Positions 1 to 5,701 of a stretch of DNA of 6,407 nt are shown piece by piece. A model generated the notes under the pieces. It was not told the origin of the DNA, did not search any database, and saw only the letters and a program-made list of their open reading frames with translations. The DNA comes from an uncultured Collinsella sp. (lineage in GTDB: Bacteria; Actinomycetota; Coriobacteriia; Coriobacteriales; Coriobacteriaceae): positions 1 through 6,407 of the forward strand of contig URAQ01000100.1 in the NCBI GenBank assembly GCA_900545875.1. Direction: 5' to 3'. Within the stretch, counting starts at the first letter, position 1. Each line of letters begins with the position of its first letter. The position numbers and the translations under genes are program-made.

Positions 1-492
1 AAGGAAGTCGCACTTACCGTTGGTAAGTTTGCTGGCGGCTTGGCGGCCAACGTCATCCCCGACACCTGCGTGCTCGAGGGAACGCTGCGCGGCTTTGATG
101 TTGAGCTCATGGCTCACCTCAAGACCCGCATCGCGGAGGTCGTTAACGGCGTTGCCACAACATATCGTACGCCGGCGACCATCGAGACGCTTTCGGATGT
201 TCCGCCGCTTGTGCTCGACAGCGATATGACTCAGGCGTCGCTTGGCTACGTGGGCGCAGTGCTGCCCAAGGCGGCTTTCTTGCCGCTTTTCCATGCCATG
301 GCGAGTGAGGACTTCGCGCTTATCTCGAGCGAGATTCCGAGTGCGTACTTTACCGTGGGCGCGGCCGTAGCCGACACGGACGAACACTTTGCCCAGCACC
401 ATCCCAAGGCGCGTTTTAACGATGCCGAGCTTCCCCTCGGTGCCGCGGCCTATACCGCCGTCGCTTTGGGCTATATCGCCGACCACCGGTAG
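1..492 (+). CDS. M20-family amidohydrolase/metallopeptidase, C-terminal part (5' end outside window)
   Basis: The reading frame is open from base 1 to the TAG at 490-492 and gives 163 residues of C-terminal sequence. Near the start it reads GGLAANVIPDTCVLEGTLR, the usual M20 signature (NVIPD...LEGT.R) where the dimerisation/lid domain returns to the catalytic domain. Further on come MASEDFALI (the SEDF motif) and HHPKARFNDAELPLGAAAY. In this family the His before the F-D-(D/A)-x-x-L-P block is a metal ligand of the two-metal centre. Relatives are cytoplasmic hydrolases of N-acyl amino acids, hippurate or N-acetyl-diaminopimelate; the substrate cannot be told from this fragment. The other metal ligands lie upstream of the window. 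No frameshift is visible and the length after SEDF is normal, so the gene is probably functional. It is followed by hairpins rather than a close downstream gene, so it looks like the end of its transcription unit. Confidence 0.88.
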   Translation, partial: KEVALTVGKFAGGLAANVIPDTCVLEGTLRGFDVELMAHLKTRIAEVVNGVATTYRTPATIETLSDVPPLVLDSDMTQASLGYVGAVLPKAAFLPLFHAMASEDFALISSEIPSAYFTVGAAVADTDEHFAQHHPKARFNDAELPLGAAAYTAVALGYIADHR

Positions 493-501
493 CACCCAAC
501 C

Positions 502-559
502 TTGCCTTTCAAGCCTGCGGGCATGGCCGTAAGGCCTATGCCCTTGTCTTTCAAGGCAA
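502..559 (+). other. Imperfect stem-loop after the M20 gene
   Basis: This is a nested inverted repeat. The inner stem pairs GGGCAT-GGCC (519-528) with GGCC-T-ATGCCC (533-543) around a GTAA loop, with a single bulged T. Outside it, TTGCCTT (502-508) is complementary to AAGGCAA (553-559). It starts 10 bases after the stop codon and no T-run follows the outer arm, so it could be an mRNA 3'-end stabilising hairpin or part of a two-hairpin termination region. The pairing is seen directly; the role is inferred. Confidence 0.5.
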
Positions 560-571
560 TCTTGGGCACTA

Positions 572-600
572 CCGGCGCCCGGCGCCGGCTATTCGTTTGT
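572..600 (+). terminator. Probable intrinsic terminator of the M20 gene
   Basis: CCGGCGC (572-578) and GCGCCGG (582-588) form a perfect 7-bp, all-GC stem with a 3-base loop. It is followed by the T-rich stretch CTATTCGTTTGTT. It sits 80 bases after the M20 stop and just before the ribosome binding site of the next (decayed) gene. The T-tract is interrupted, as is also true of the tail after the hisS terminator. Because the tail runs straight into the next gene's leader, it could instead be a leader hairpin of that gene. Confidence 0.5.
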
Positions 601-615
601 TAAATAAGGAGCAGT

Positions 616-1002
616 ATGCCCCAGCAGCGTAAGTTCTTCCCCGGCTGGCTCGTGGTGGCCTCCGGCTTCGTGATCATGGCCACGTGTTGGGCTCGCTCAC
701 CGTTATCGCTACCTCGGCGGTGCTTGCTGGCATGAGCTTTGTGGGTGAGCTGTGGCAGGTCTACGTGCTCCTTGCCGTTTCCATCGCACTTTCGGGTTCG
801 GGCTTTGGCGGAGCCATTCTCTCGCCGATCGTGAGCTCGCTTATCGTGAGTGTGGGCTGGCGTTCCGCTTTCCTGGTGCTCGCGGCTATCTGCATGGTGG
901 CGGCGCTGCCCAGCCGCGTCCAAGCAGTTTGGCATGGCCGACCTCGGCAAGGTCACGGGCACCATCACCTCCAAGCTGCGCGCAAGCGTGGCGGGGGAGT
1001 AG
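616..1002 (+). pseudogene. Decayed major facilitator superfamily transporter (OFA/oxalate-formate antiporter-like)
   Basis: The beginning is intact: AAGGAG at 606-611, then ATG at 616 giving MPQQRKFFPGWLVVASGFVI and MATCWA, a typical N-terminus and TM1 start for this MFS group (K-F-x-x-GW-x-VVA). Around 680-690 the homology jumps to another frame (684-908): LGSLTVIATSAVLAGMSF looks like TM3, LWQVYVLL like the start of TM4, IALSGSGFGGAILSP like TM5, and GWRSAFLVLAAICMVAALP like TM6. TM1-TM2 material is missing at the first junction. About half of TM4 and the following loop appear to be missing, in frame, near 770-785. After about 908 the transporter homology ends. A third stretch in the original frame (910-1002) reads FGMADLGKVTGTITSKLRAS and ends at TAG; it may be the tail of the same protein or of a different gene. 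Intact relatives have roughly 400 or more residues and 12 TM segments, so no working carrier can be made. The family call is firm to MFS level; the subfamily is tentative. Confidence 0.78.
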
Positions 1003-1035
1003 GCGTCCGTCGCTCTTTTCTGTTCGCCCCGTTCT

Positions 1036-1103
1036 GTCCGTGGCCGCCTTGGAAGCCGAATGGATGCTCGTACCATCATTCGGTTTCCAAGGCGGCCACG
1101 GGC
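1036..1103 (+). repeat. Long hairpin 1 (25-27 bp stem) in the gap before hisS
   Basis: The left arm 1038-1062 (CCGTGGCC...CCGAATG) pairs over its full 25 bases with 1077-1101 (CATTCGG...GGCCACGG). The only non-Watson-Crick position is G1055 opposite T1084. A further T1037-G1102 wobble and a G1036-C1103 pair extend it to 27 bp. The loop is 14 bases. No T-run follows directly, so it is not an obvious intrinsic terminator. It begins 34 bases after the stop of the transporter remnant. Function is unknown; it could be an RNA 3'-end structure or an interspersed palindromic repeat. Confidence 0.8.
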
Positions 1104-1111
1104 CTACGAAA

Positions 1112-1175
1112 TGATCCCTTTTCTTCCGTCCCCAAGGGATCACGTGATCCGAAGGGGACGGAGGAAAAGGGATCA
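1112..1175 (+). repeat. Long hairpin 2 (22 bp stem) with a palindromic loop
   Basis: Bases 1112-1133 (TGATCCCTTTTC...CCGTCCCC) pair with 1154-1175 (GGGGACGG...AAAGGGATCA) over 22 bp, with one T1124-G1163 wobble. The 20-base loop contains the perfect 14-bp palindrome GGATCACGTGATCC (1137-1150). AAGGGATCAC occurs twice, at 1134-1143 and 1167-1176, so the left arm (GATCCCTT) can pair either with the loop copy or with the distal copy. The alternative foldings are mutually exclusive. The arrangement is seen directly; any switching role is inferred. Confidence 0.8.
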
Positions 1176-1249
1176 CAAACAGCGGCGGCGCGTCTGGCCG
1201 AACGAGTCCCCATACCCTCGTTCGGTCAGACGCGCCGCCGCGGTTTGTG
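1174..1249 (+). terminator. Long hairpin 3 (25 + 7 bp stem), terminator-like, directly upstream of the hisS -10 box
   Basis: GCGGCGGCGCGTCTGG-type left arm 1182-1206 pairs with 1217-1241 over 25 bp, with a single G1197-T1226 wobble and a 10-base loop. After one A/G mismatch (1181/1242) the helix continues 7 bp outward: CACAAAC (1174-1180) with GTTTGTG (1243-1249). An A-rich left flank opposite a GTTTGTGTTTGTG right flank is the layout of a bidirectional intrinsic terminator. The hisS terminator ends in the same GTTTGTGT tail (2713-2720). It would insulate hisS from upstream transcription. Its outer arm overlaps hairpin 2 by two bases. Confidence 0.62.
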
Positions 1250-1258
1250 TTTGTGCCG

Positions 1259-1264
1259 TATAAT
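1259..1264 (+). promoter_or_regulatory. hisS promoter -10 box (TATAAT)
   Basis: A perfect TATAAT lies 42 bases upstream of the hisS ATG and begins 9 bases after hairpin 3 ends. At the expected -35 spacing (about 1235-1241) the sequence is the GC-rich right arm of hairpin 3, with no TTGACA-like hexamer and no TGn extended -10. The promoter may therefore depend on an activator, or be weak. With a start near 1271 the hisS leader would be only about 35 bases, excluding all three upstream hairpins from this transcript. Confidence 0.65.
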
Positions 1265-1291
1265 GACCGTTACCTATGACGCGATACAAAA

Positions 1292-1299
1292 GAAAGGTG
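1292..1299 (+). promoter_or_regulatory. hisS ribosome binding site (fixes the ATG start)
   Basis: GAAAGGTG lies 7 bases before the ATG at 1307. A TTG at 1301 in the same frame would add two residues but leaves a single base after the Shine-Dalgarno sequence, which is too close. The ATG is therefore preferred. Confidence 0.7.
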
Positions 1300-1306
1300 T
1301 TTGCCC

Positions 1307-2620
1307 ATGCAGGCACAGAAGGCGGAGGGAACCCGCGACCTTATCGGCGCCGAGATGCGCGCCTGGCAAAAGATGCAGCAGATTGCTGCCGGCGTGTTCG
1401 AGCCGTTTGGTTTTAAACCCATCGAGACGCCCGCCATCGAGCAGGTGGACGTGTTTGTCCACGGCATCGGCCAGTCGACCGACGTCGTTCGCAAGGAGAT
1501 GTTCCGCGTGTTTAGCGGCGCCAACCTGGAGCGCGTCTTTACCGAGGGCACCGATACCAAGCTTAAGCCCAAGCAGCGCCTGGCCCTTCGCCCCGAGGGC
1601 ACGGCCGGTGTGGTGCGCGCCGTCGTGGAGAACAACCTAGTGCCCCAGGGCTCCACGCCGTTTAAGGCCTATTACGCCGAGGCCATGTTCCGTGGCGAGC
1701 GTCCCCAGAAGGGTCGCCTGCGCCAGTTCCACCAGGTGGGTATCGAGTGGCTCGGCGCTCCCGATCCGGCTGCCGACGCCGAGTGCATCATCATGCTCAT
1801 GGAGTTCTACAAGCGCCTGGGCTTCGATCTGTCCAAGCTCCGTCTGCTTATTAACTCGATGGGCGATGCGCAGTGCCGTCCGGCATACCGCGAGCAGGTC
1901 AAGCAGTTCATTCTCGATCACGCCGACGAGATGTGCGACGAGTGCCGCGAGCGCGCCGAGCTCAACCCGCTGCGCGCCTTCGACTGCAAGAACGACCACT
2001 GCCGCGAGATCATGGCCGACGCCCCGCTGATGGGCGACAACCTGTGCGACGAGTGCCGCGAGCACTACGAGCAGGTCAAGCGCTATCTGGACGCCGCTGG
2101 TATCGAGTATGTTGAGGATCCCACCCTGGTGCGCGGCCTGGACTACTACACCCGTACTGTCTTTGAGGTCGAGGCTCCCGGCGCCGGTGTCGGCTCCATC
2201 GGCGGCGGCGGTCGCTACGATGGCCTGGTCGAGCTCGAGGGTGGCAAGCCCACGGCGGGCGTCGGCTTTGCCGTCGGTTTTGAGCGCGCCCTGCTGGCCC
2301 TGCAGGCCTTTGGCAGCGATCTGGGTGCCGATGAGGCCCCGTGCGTCTATGTCGCCAATGCCGGCAAGGAACTGCGCCAGAACGTCTTTGCCATTACGCA
2401 GAAGCTTCGCGCCGCAGGCATCGTGACCGAGGCCGACTATCAGGGCCGTTCGCTCAAGGCCCAGTTTAAGCAGGCCGATAAGGTAGGCGCCAAGCTCATC
2501 CTGGTCCTGGGCGGCGACGAGCTTGCCGCCGGCAAGGTCAAGGTGCGCGACATGCAGAGCCATGACGAGGTTCTCGTCGATCTGGCCAACGTCGTCGAGG
2601 CGGTTCGCGAGCGTCTGTAG
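1307..2620 (+). CDS. hisS: Histidyl-tRNA synthetase (class II)
   Basis: This cytoplasmic enzyme charges tRNA-His with histidine using ATP. The 437-residue product has normal bacterial length and the family's landmarks in order. The N-terminal KAEGTRDLIG is followed by the class II motif 1 region (GFKPIETPAIEQVDVF, about 35-51). LALRPEGTAGVVRA lies near 92-105 and motif 2 near 127-148 (MFRGERPQKGRLRQFHQVG). The histidine-specific loop RGLDYYTRT is at about 276-284. GGGGRYDGLV (299-308) and the motif 3 region GVGFAVGFERAL (318-329) follow. The last 90 or so residues form the anticodon-binding domain (VYVANAGKELRQN...). The insertion domain carries CDEC, DCKNDHC and a second CDEC, a possible metal site. 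hisS is often followed by aspS, but here it has its own -10 box and terminator and ppc follows as a separate unit. No T-box-type leader is visible. Confidence 0.97.
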   Translation: MQAQKAEGTRDLIGAEMRAWQKMQQIAAGVFEPFGFKPIETPAIEQVDVFVHGIGQSTDVVRKEMFRVFSGANLERVFTEGTDTKLKPKQRLALRPEGTAGVVRAVVENNLVPQGSTPFKAYYAEAMFRGERPQKGRLRQFHQVGIEWLGAPDPAADAECIIMLMEFYKRLGFDLSKLRLLINSMGDAQCRPAYREQVKQFILDHADEMCDECRERAELNPLRAFDCKNDHCREIMADAPLMGDNLCDECREHYEQVKRYLDAAGIEYVEDPTLVRGLDYYTRTVFEVEAPGAGVGSIGGGGRYDGLVELEGGKPTAGVGFAVGFERALLALQAFGSDLGADEAPCVYVANAGKELRQNVFAITQKLRAAGIVTEADYQGRSLKAQFKQADKVGAKLILVLGGDELAAGKVKVRDMQSHDEVLVDLANVVEAVRERL

Positions 2621-2678
2621 CGCATGATTTTTGAGCTGCGGACCCGCTAACATGTCCCGCTCGCGACGAGCGATTGTT

Positions 2679-2720
2679 ACGGGGGTGTTTCGCATTTATG
2701 CGGAATGCCCCCGTTTGTGT
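2679..2720 (+). terminator. hisS intrinsic terminator
   Basis: The hairpin pairs ACGGGGGTGTTTCGCAT (2679-2695) with ATGCGGAATGCCCCCGT (2698-2714). All 17 positions pair, with three G-U wobbles (2686/2707, 2687/2706, 2690/2703) when read as + strand RNA. The two innermost pairs must open to leave a loop. A TTTGTGT tail follows. It begins 59 bases after the hisS stop. A small perfect dyad, CGCTCG-CGA-CGAGCG (2658-2672), immediately precedes it and may assist. Confidence 0.85.
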
Positions 2721-2771
2721 ATGCCGTCCACCGAGAAATACGACCATTTAGGGCAAAAACCCTTGCAATGC

Positions 2772-2820
2772 AGAAAATACTTTTGTGTGGTAAAGCGCAA
2801 TCAGTGTCGAAAGTATTTCT
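2772..2820 (+). promoter_or_regulatory. Candidate operator: inverted repeat upstream of the ppc -10 box
   Basis: AGAAAATACTTT (2772-2783) and AAAGTATTTCT (2810-2820) are inverted copies differing by one A, 26 bases apart. A further copy, GAGAAATAC, occurs at 2733-2741 and is the exact reverse complement of GTATTTCTC at 2813-2821. The proximal copy ends 8 bases before the TATAAT and overlies the expected -35 position. This is where a repressor or a class II activator would bind. No known regulator motif was recognised. Confidence 0.45.
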
Positions 2821-2828
2821 CAAGCGCC

Positions 2829-2834
2829 TATAAT
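2829..2834 (+). promoter_or_regulatory. ppc promoter -10 box (TATAAT)
   Basis: TATAAT lies 50 bases before the preferred ppc start, and the following bases (TATAATGA) match those at the hisS promoter. At 17-18 bp upstream the sequence is TGTCGA/GTCGAA, a poor match to TTGACA. The surrounding 2731-2850 stretch is clearly AT-richer than the genes on either side, as expected for a promoter. Confidence 0.65.
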
Positions 2835-2858
2835 GAATACCGCATGTTACGTGCATAG

Positions 2859-2875
2859 AAGGAGGAATGGGAGGA
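2859..2875 (+). promoter_or_regulatory. ppc ribosome binding region (two purine tracts, decides the start)
   Basis: AAGGAGG (2859-2865) and GGGAGGA (2869-2875) lie in tandem. The in-frame ATG at 2867 falls between them, one base after the first tract, and is badly spaced. The GTG at 2879 is 4 bases after the second tract and is the better start. The first tract is 13 bases from it. Confidence 0.55.
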
Positions 2876-2878
2876 AAC

Positions 2879-5692
2879 GTGGCTGAGAACCTAAGCAACC
2901 AGTCTGTACCCGAAGCCGCGGCGCGCGTCGCTGCCGTGGTCAACCGCCTCGTTAACCGAATCGGCTCGAATGCCGAGTCCAGGGAGCGTCTCGCCGAGAT
3001 CGAGATCCCCGAGGAGCTGCGCGATAATCTGGCGCTGTTCCTGCGCCTGGAACGTCGTGTGCTTAGCGAGTATGATCCCGAGATCGCGGACCTGTTCGAC
3101 AAGATTTTGACAGCCGAGATTGTGGCCAATGCTGGCAACCCCGGTAGCCGCGCTGCCGACGAGTCCGTTGACGAACAGGGCGTGCCCACTGCCGACGAGC
3201 CCACCGCCGTGGCGTTTCGCGAAGTCGTCGATCTGATTGACAGCCTGCCGCTTGATAAGCAGCAGGTCATCGTTCGCGCCTTTACGAGCTTCTTCCACTT
3301 GGCAAACCTGTCGGAGGAGAACTACCGTGTGGCGCAGCTGCGCGAGCGCGAGGCCGGCGCATCGACCGATACCGAGGTCGATCCCGCCAACGAACTCACC
3401 GTCGCCTATCACCAGTTGGTAAACGAGATGGGCGTCGAGGGTGCCAATGAGCTGCTCGGCAAGCTCGAGTTCCACCCTGTCTTTACCGCACATCCCACCG
3501 AGGCCCGTCGTAAGGCCGTCGAGGGCAAGATTCGCCGTATCTCCAACCTGCTGGAGGAGCGTCCGCGTTTGGGCGGCTCCGACCTGGTGGAGAACGAGCG
3601 CCATATGCTGCAGGAGATCGACGCCCTGGTGCGTACGAGCCCCATCGCGCTCAAGAAGCCCACGCCGGTCGAGGAAGCCGATACCATCATCGACATCTTT
3701 GATAACACGCTGTTCGACGTTATCCCCGTCATCTATCGTCGTTTTGACGACTGGGTGCTGGGCGACAAGGCCGGTACCGTGCCGCCGCTGTGCCCGGCGT
3801 TCTTCCATCCCGGCAGCTGGATCGGTTCCGACCGCGACGGTAACCCCAACGTCACCGCCAAAGTGAGCCGTGAGGTCGCCGCCAAGTACTTCACTCACAT
3901 GGTGCTCAAGCTCGAGGACAAGTGCCGCCGCATCGGCCGCAACCTCACGCTCGAGGCCACCTACAGCAAGCCGTCTGCCGAGCTCATCAACCTGTGGAAC
4001 CATCAGGTCGAGATGAGTACCCAGTACACGGCCCGCGCCGAGCTGATTTCCGAGCACGAGCCGCATCGCGCCGTCATGCTCGTCATGGCCGACCGTCTGA
4101 ACGCCACCGTGCGCCGTATCACCGACACCATGTACCACAGCGCCGACGAGTTCCTGGATGACCTGCGCGTCGTCCAGCGTTCGCTTGCTGCCTGCGGTGC
4201 CGTCCGTGCCGCCTACGGTCCGGTCCAGACCATCATCTGGCAGGTCGAGTCCTTCGGCTTCCATATGGTCGAGATGGAGTTCCGTCAGCACTCCGTGGTG
4301 CACGCCCGCGCCCTCAAGGATATCCACGAGAACGGTATCCATGGTGACCTGCAGCCCATGACGCGCGAGGTCATCGACACCTTCCGTGCCATCGGTTCCA
4401 TCCAAAAGCGCTACGGCAAGAAGATGGCGCACCGCTACATCATCTCGTTTACCAAGAGTGCCCAGCATGTGGCCGACGTCTTTGAGCTGGCCCACCTGTC
4501 CTTCGCACACGAGGAAGACGTTCCCGAGCTCGACGTGATCCCGCTGTTCGAGCAGCTCGAGGACCTCGAGGGCTGCGTTGACGTGCTCGACCAGATGCTT
4601 ACGCTGCCCGTGGTGCAGAAGCGCCTTGCCCAGACCAACCGCCGCATGGAGGTTATGCTGGGCTATTCCGACTCCTCCAAGGATGCCGGTCCTACCACGG
4701 CCATGCTTGCACTGCACTCCGCGCAGGAGCGCATCGCCAAGTGGGCCGAGAAGAACGATATCGACCTGGTGCTCATGCACGGTCGCGGCGGTGCCGTGGG
4801 CCGTGGCGGCGGCCCGGCCAACAAGGCCGTGCTGGCGCAGCCCAAGGGTTCGGTCAACTGCTTCTTTAAGCTCACCGAGCAGGGCGAGGTCATCTTTGCC
4901 CGTTACGGCAACCGCACGCTGGCTCAGCGTCATGTTGAGTCCGTTGCCGCCGCAACGCTTTTGCAGTCGGCCCCGAGTGTCGAGAAGACCAACACCGAGA
5001 CCACGCAGAAGTTCTGGGATATGGCCGAGAAGCTCAATGCCGCAAGCCACGAGCGCTATCTTGACCTGCTGAACACCGAGGACTTTACACCGTGGTTCTC
5101 GACCGTGACGCCGCTGACCGAGGTCGGTCTGCTGCCGATCGGCTCACGTCCCGCCAAGCGCGGCCTGGGCGCCAAGTCGCTCGACGACCTGCGTACCATT
5201 CCGTGGATCTTCAGCTGGAGCCAGGCGCGCATTAACCTGGCCGCTTGGTACGGCCTGGGTACCGCCTGCGAGCAGTTTGGCGATCTGGACCAGCTTAAGG
5301 CCGCCTACCAGGAGTGGCCGTTCTTCCGCACCTTTATCGACAACATCGAGATGTCGATCGCCAAGACCGACCAGCGCATCGCCAAGATGTATCTGCACCT
5401 GGGCGATCGCCAGGATCTGTCCGAGAAGGTCTTTACCGAGATGCAGCTCACGCGTAAGTGGGTCCTTGCCATCGTCGGTGACGAGTGGCCGCTGCAGCGT
5501 CGTCGCGTGCTCGGCTGTGCCGTTCGCGTGCGCAACCCCTACGTCGACGCTCTGTCCATCGCCCAGGTCCGCGCCCTTCGCGAGGTGCGTATGAACCAGG
5601 ACGAGATGGCCGAGGAGAAGAAGGCCGAGTACATGAGCCTGATTCTTTCGACTGTGACCGGCGTCTCGGCAGGTTTGCAGAACACGGGGTAA
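2879..5692 (+). CDS. ppc: Phosphoenolpyruvate carboxylase
   Basis: This enzyme carboxylates PEP with bicarbonate to oxaloacetate and phosphate in the cytoplasm, replenishing C4 acids for amino acid synthesis and reductive fermentation. From GTG 2879 the product is 937 residues, somewhat longer than the 883 of E. coli. All diagnostic blocks are present: FTAHPTE with the catalytic His (about 202-208), SWIGSDRDGNPNVT (313-326), VMLGYSDSSKDAG (592-604), the glycine loop HGRGGAVGRGGGP (634-646), TEQGEV (666-671), IGSRPAKR (754-761) and LRTIPWIFSWSQAR (771-784). It ends in QNTG; the Asn there corresponds to the E. coli residue involved in aspartate inhibition, so feedback control by aspartate is plausible. 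An acidic, Ala-rich stretch near 84-110 looks like a linker absent from short homologues. GSDRDGNP has Ser where GGDRDGNP is usual. The gene is monocistronic by context, with its own promoter region upstream and large hairpins directly after the stop. The upstream ATG at 2867 would add four residues. Confidence 0.97.
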   Translation: MAENLSNQSVPEAAARVAAVVNRLVNRIGSNAESRERLAEIEIPEELRDNLALFLRLERRVLSEYDPEIADLFDKILTAEIVANAGNPGSRAADESVDEQGVPTADEPTAVAFREVVDLIDSLPLDKQQVIVRAFTSFFHLANLSEENYRVAQLREREAGASTDTEVDPANELTVAYHQLVNEMGVEGANELLGKLEFHPVFTAHPTEARRKAVEGKIRRISNLLEERPRLGGSDLVENERHMLQEIDALVRTSPIALKKPTPVEEADTIIDIFDNTLFDVIPVIYRRFDDWVLGDKAGTVPPLCPAFFHPGSWIGSDRDGNPNVTAKVSREVAAKYFTHMVLKLEDKCRRIGRNLTLEATYSKPSAELINLWNHQVEMSTQYTARAELISEHEPHRAVMLVMADRLNATVRRITDTMYHSADEFLDDLRVVQRSLAACGAVRAAYGPVQTIIWQVESFGFHMVEMEFRQHSVVHARALKDIHENGIHGDLQPMTREVIDTFRAIGSIQKRYGKKMAHRYIISFTKSAQHVADVFELAHLSFAHEEDVPELDVIPLFEQLEDLEGCVDVLDQMLTLPVVQKRLAQTNRRMEVMLGYSDSSKDAGPTTAMLALHSAQERIAKWAEKNDIDLVLMHGRGGAVGRGGGPANKAVLAQPKGSVNCFFKLTEQGEVIFARYGNRTLAQRHVESVAAATLLQSAPSVEKTNTETTQKFWDMAEKLNAASHERYLDLLNTEDFTPWFSTVTPLTEVGLLPIGSRPAKRGLGAKSLDDLRTIPWIFSWSQARINLAAWYGLGTACEQFGDLDQLKAAYQEWPFFRTFIDNIEMSIAKTDQRIAKMYLHLGDRQDLSEKVFTEMQLTRKWVLAIVGDEWPLQRRRVLGCAVRVRNPYVDALSIAQVRALREVRMNQDEMAEEKKAEYMSLILSTVTGVSAGLQNTG

Positions 5693-5701
5693 TCGATAGC
5701 C

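Noticed and set aside
1036..1249. A CRISPR array or tandem repeat made of the three hairpins
   Set aside because: The three hairpins differ in sequence and spacing; there is no repeated unit separated by spacers.
1265..1306. A T-box or other riboswitch leader for hisS
   Set aside because: The leader after the TATAAT box is only about 35 bases and contains no T-box consensus. The upstream hairpins do not contain one either.
684..1640. A 318-codon + strand open frame running from the transporter remnant into hisS
   Set aside because: Only its first 75 or so codons resemble a protein (MFS). The rest reads through the hairpins and an alternative frame of hisS, and overlaps that gene by over 300 bases.
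2891..5050. A very long open frame (719 codons) on the - strand inside ppc
   Set aside because: It mirrors ppc exactly, has no ribosome binding site or domain, and arises from the G/C-rich third codon positions of the real gene. The same applies to the - strand frame opposite hisS (1637-2695).
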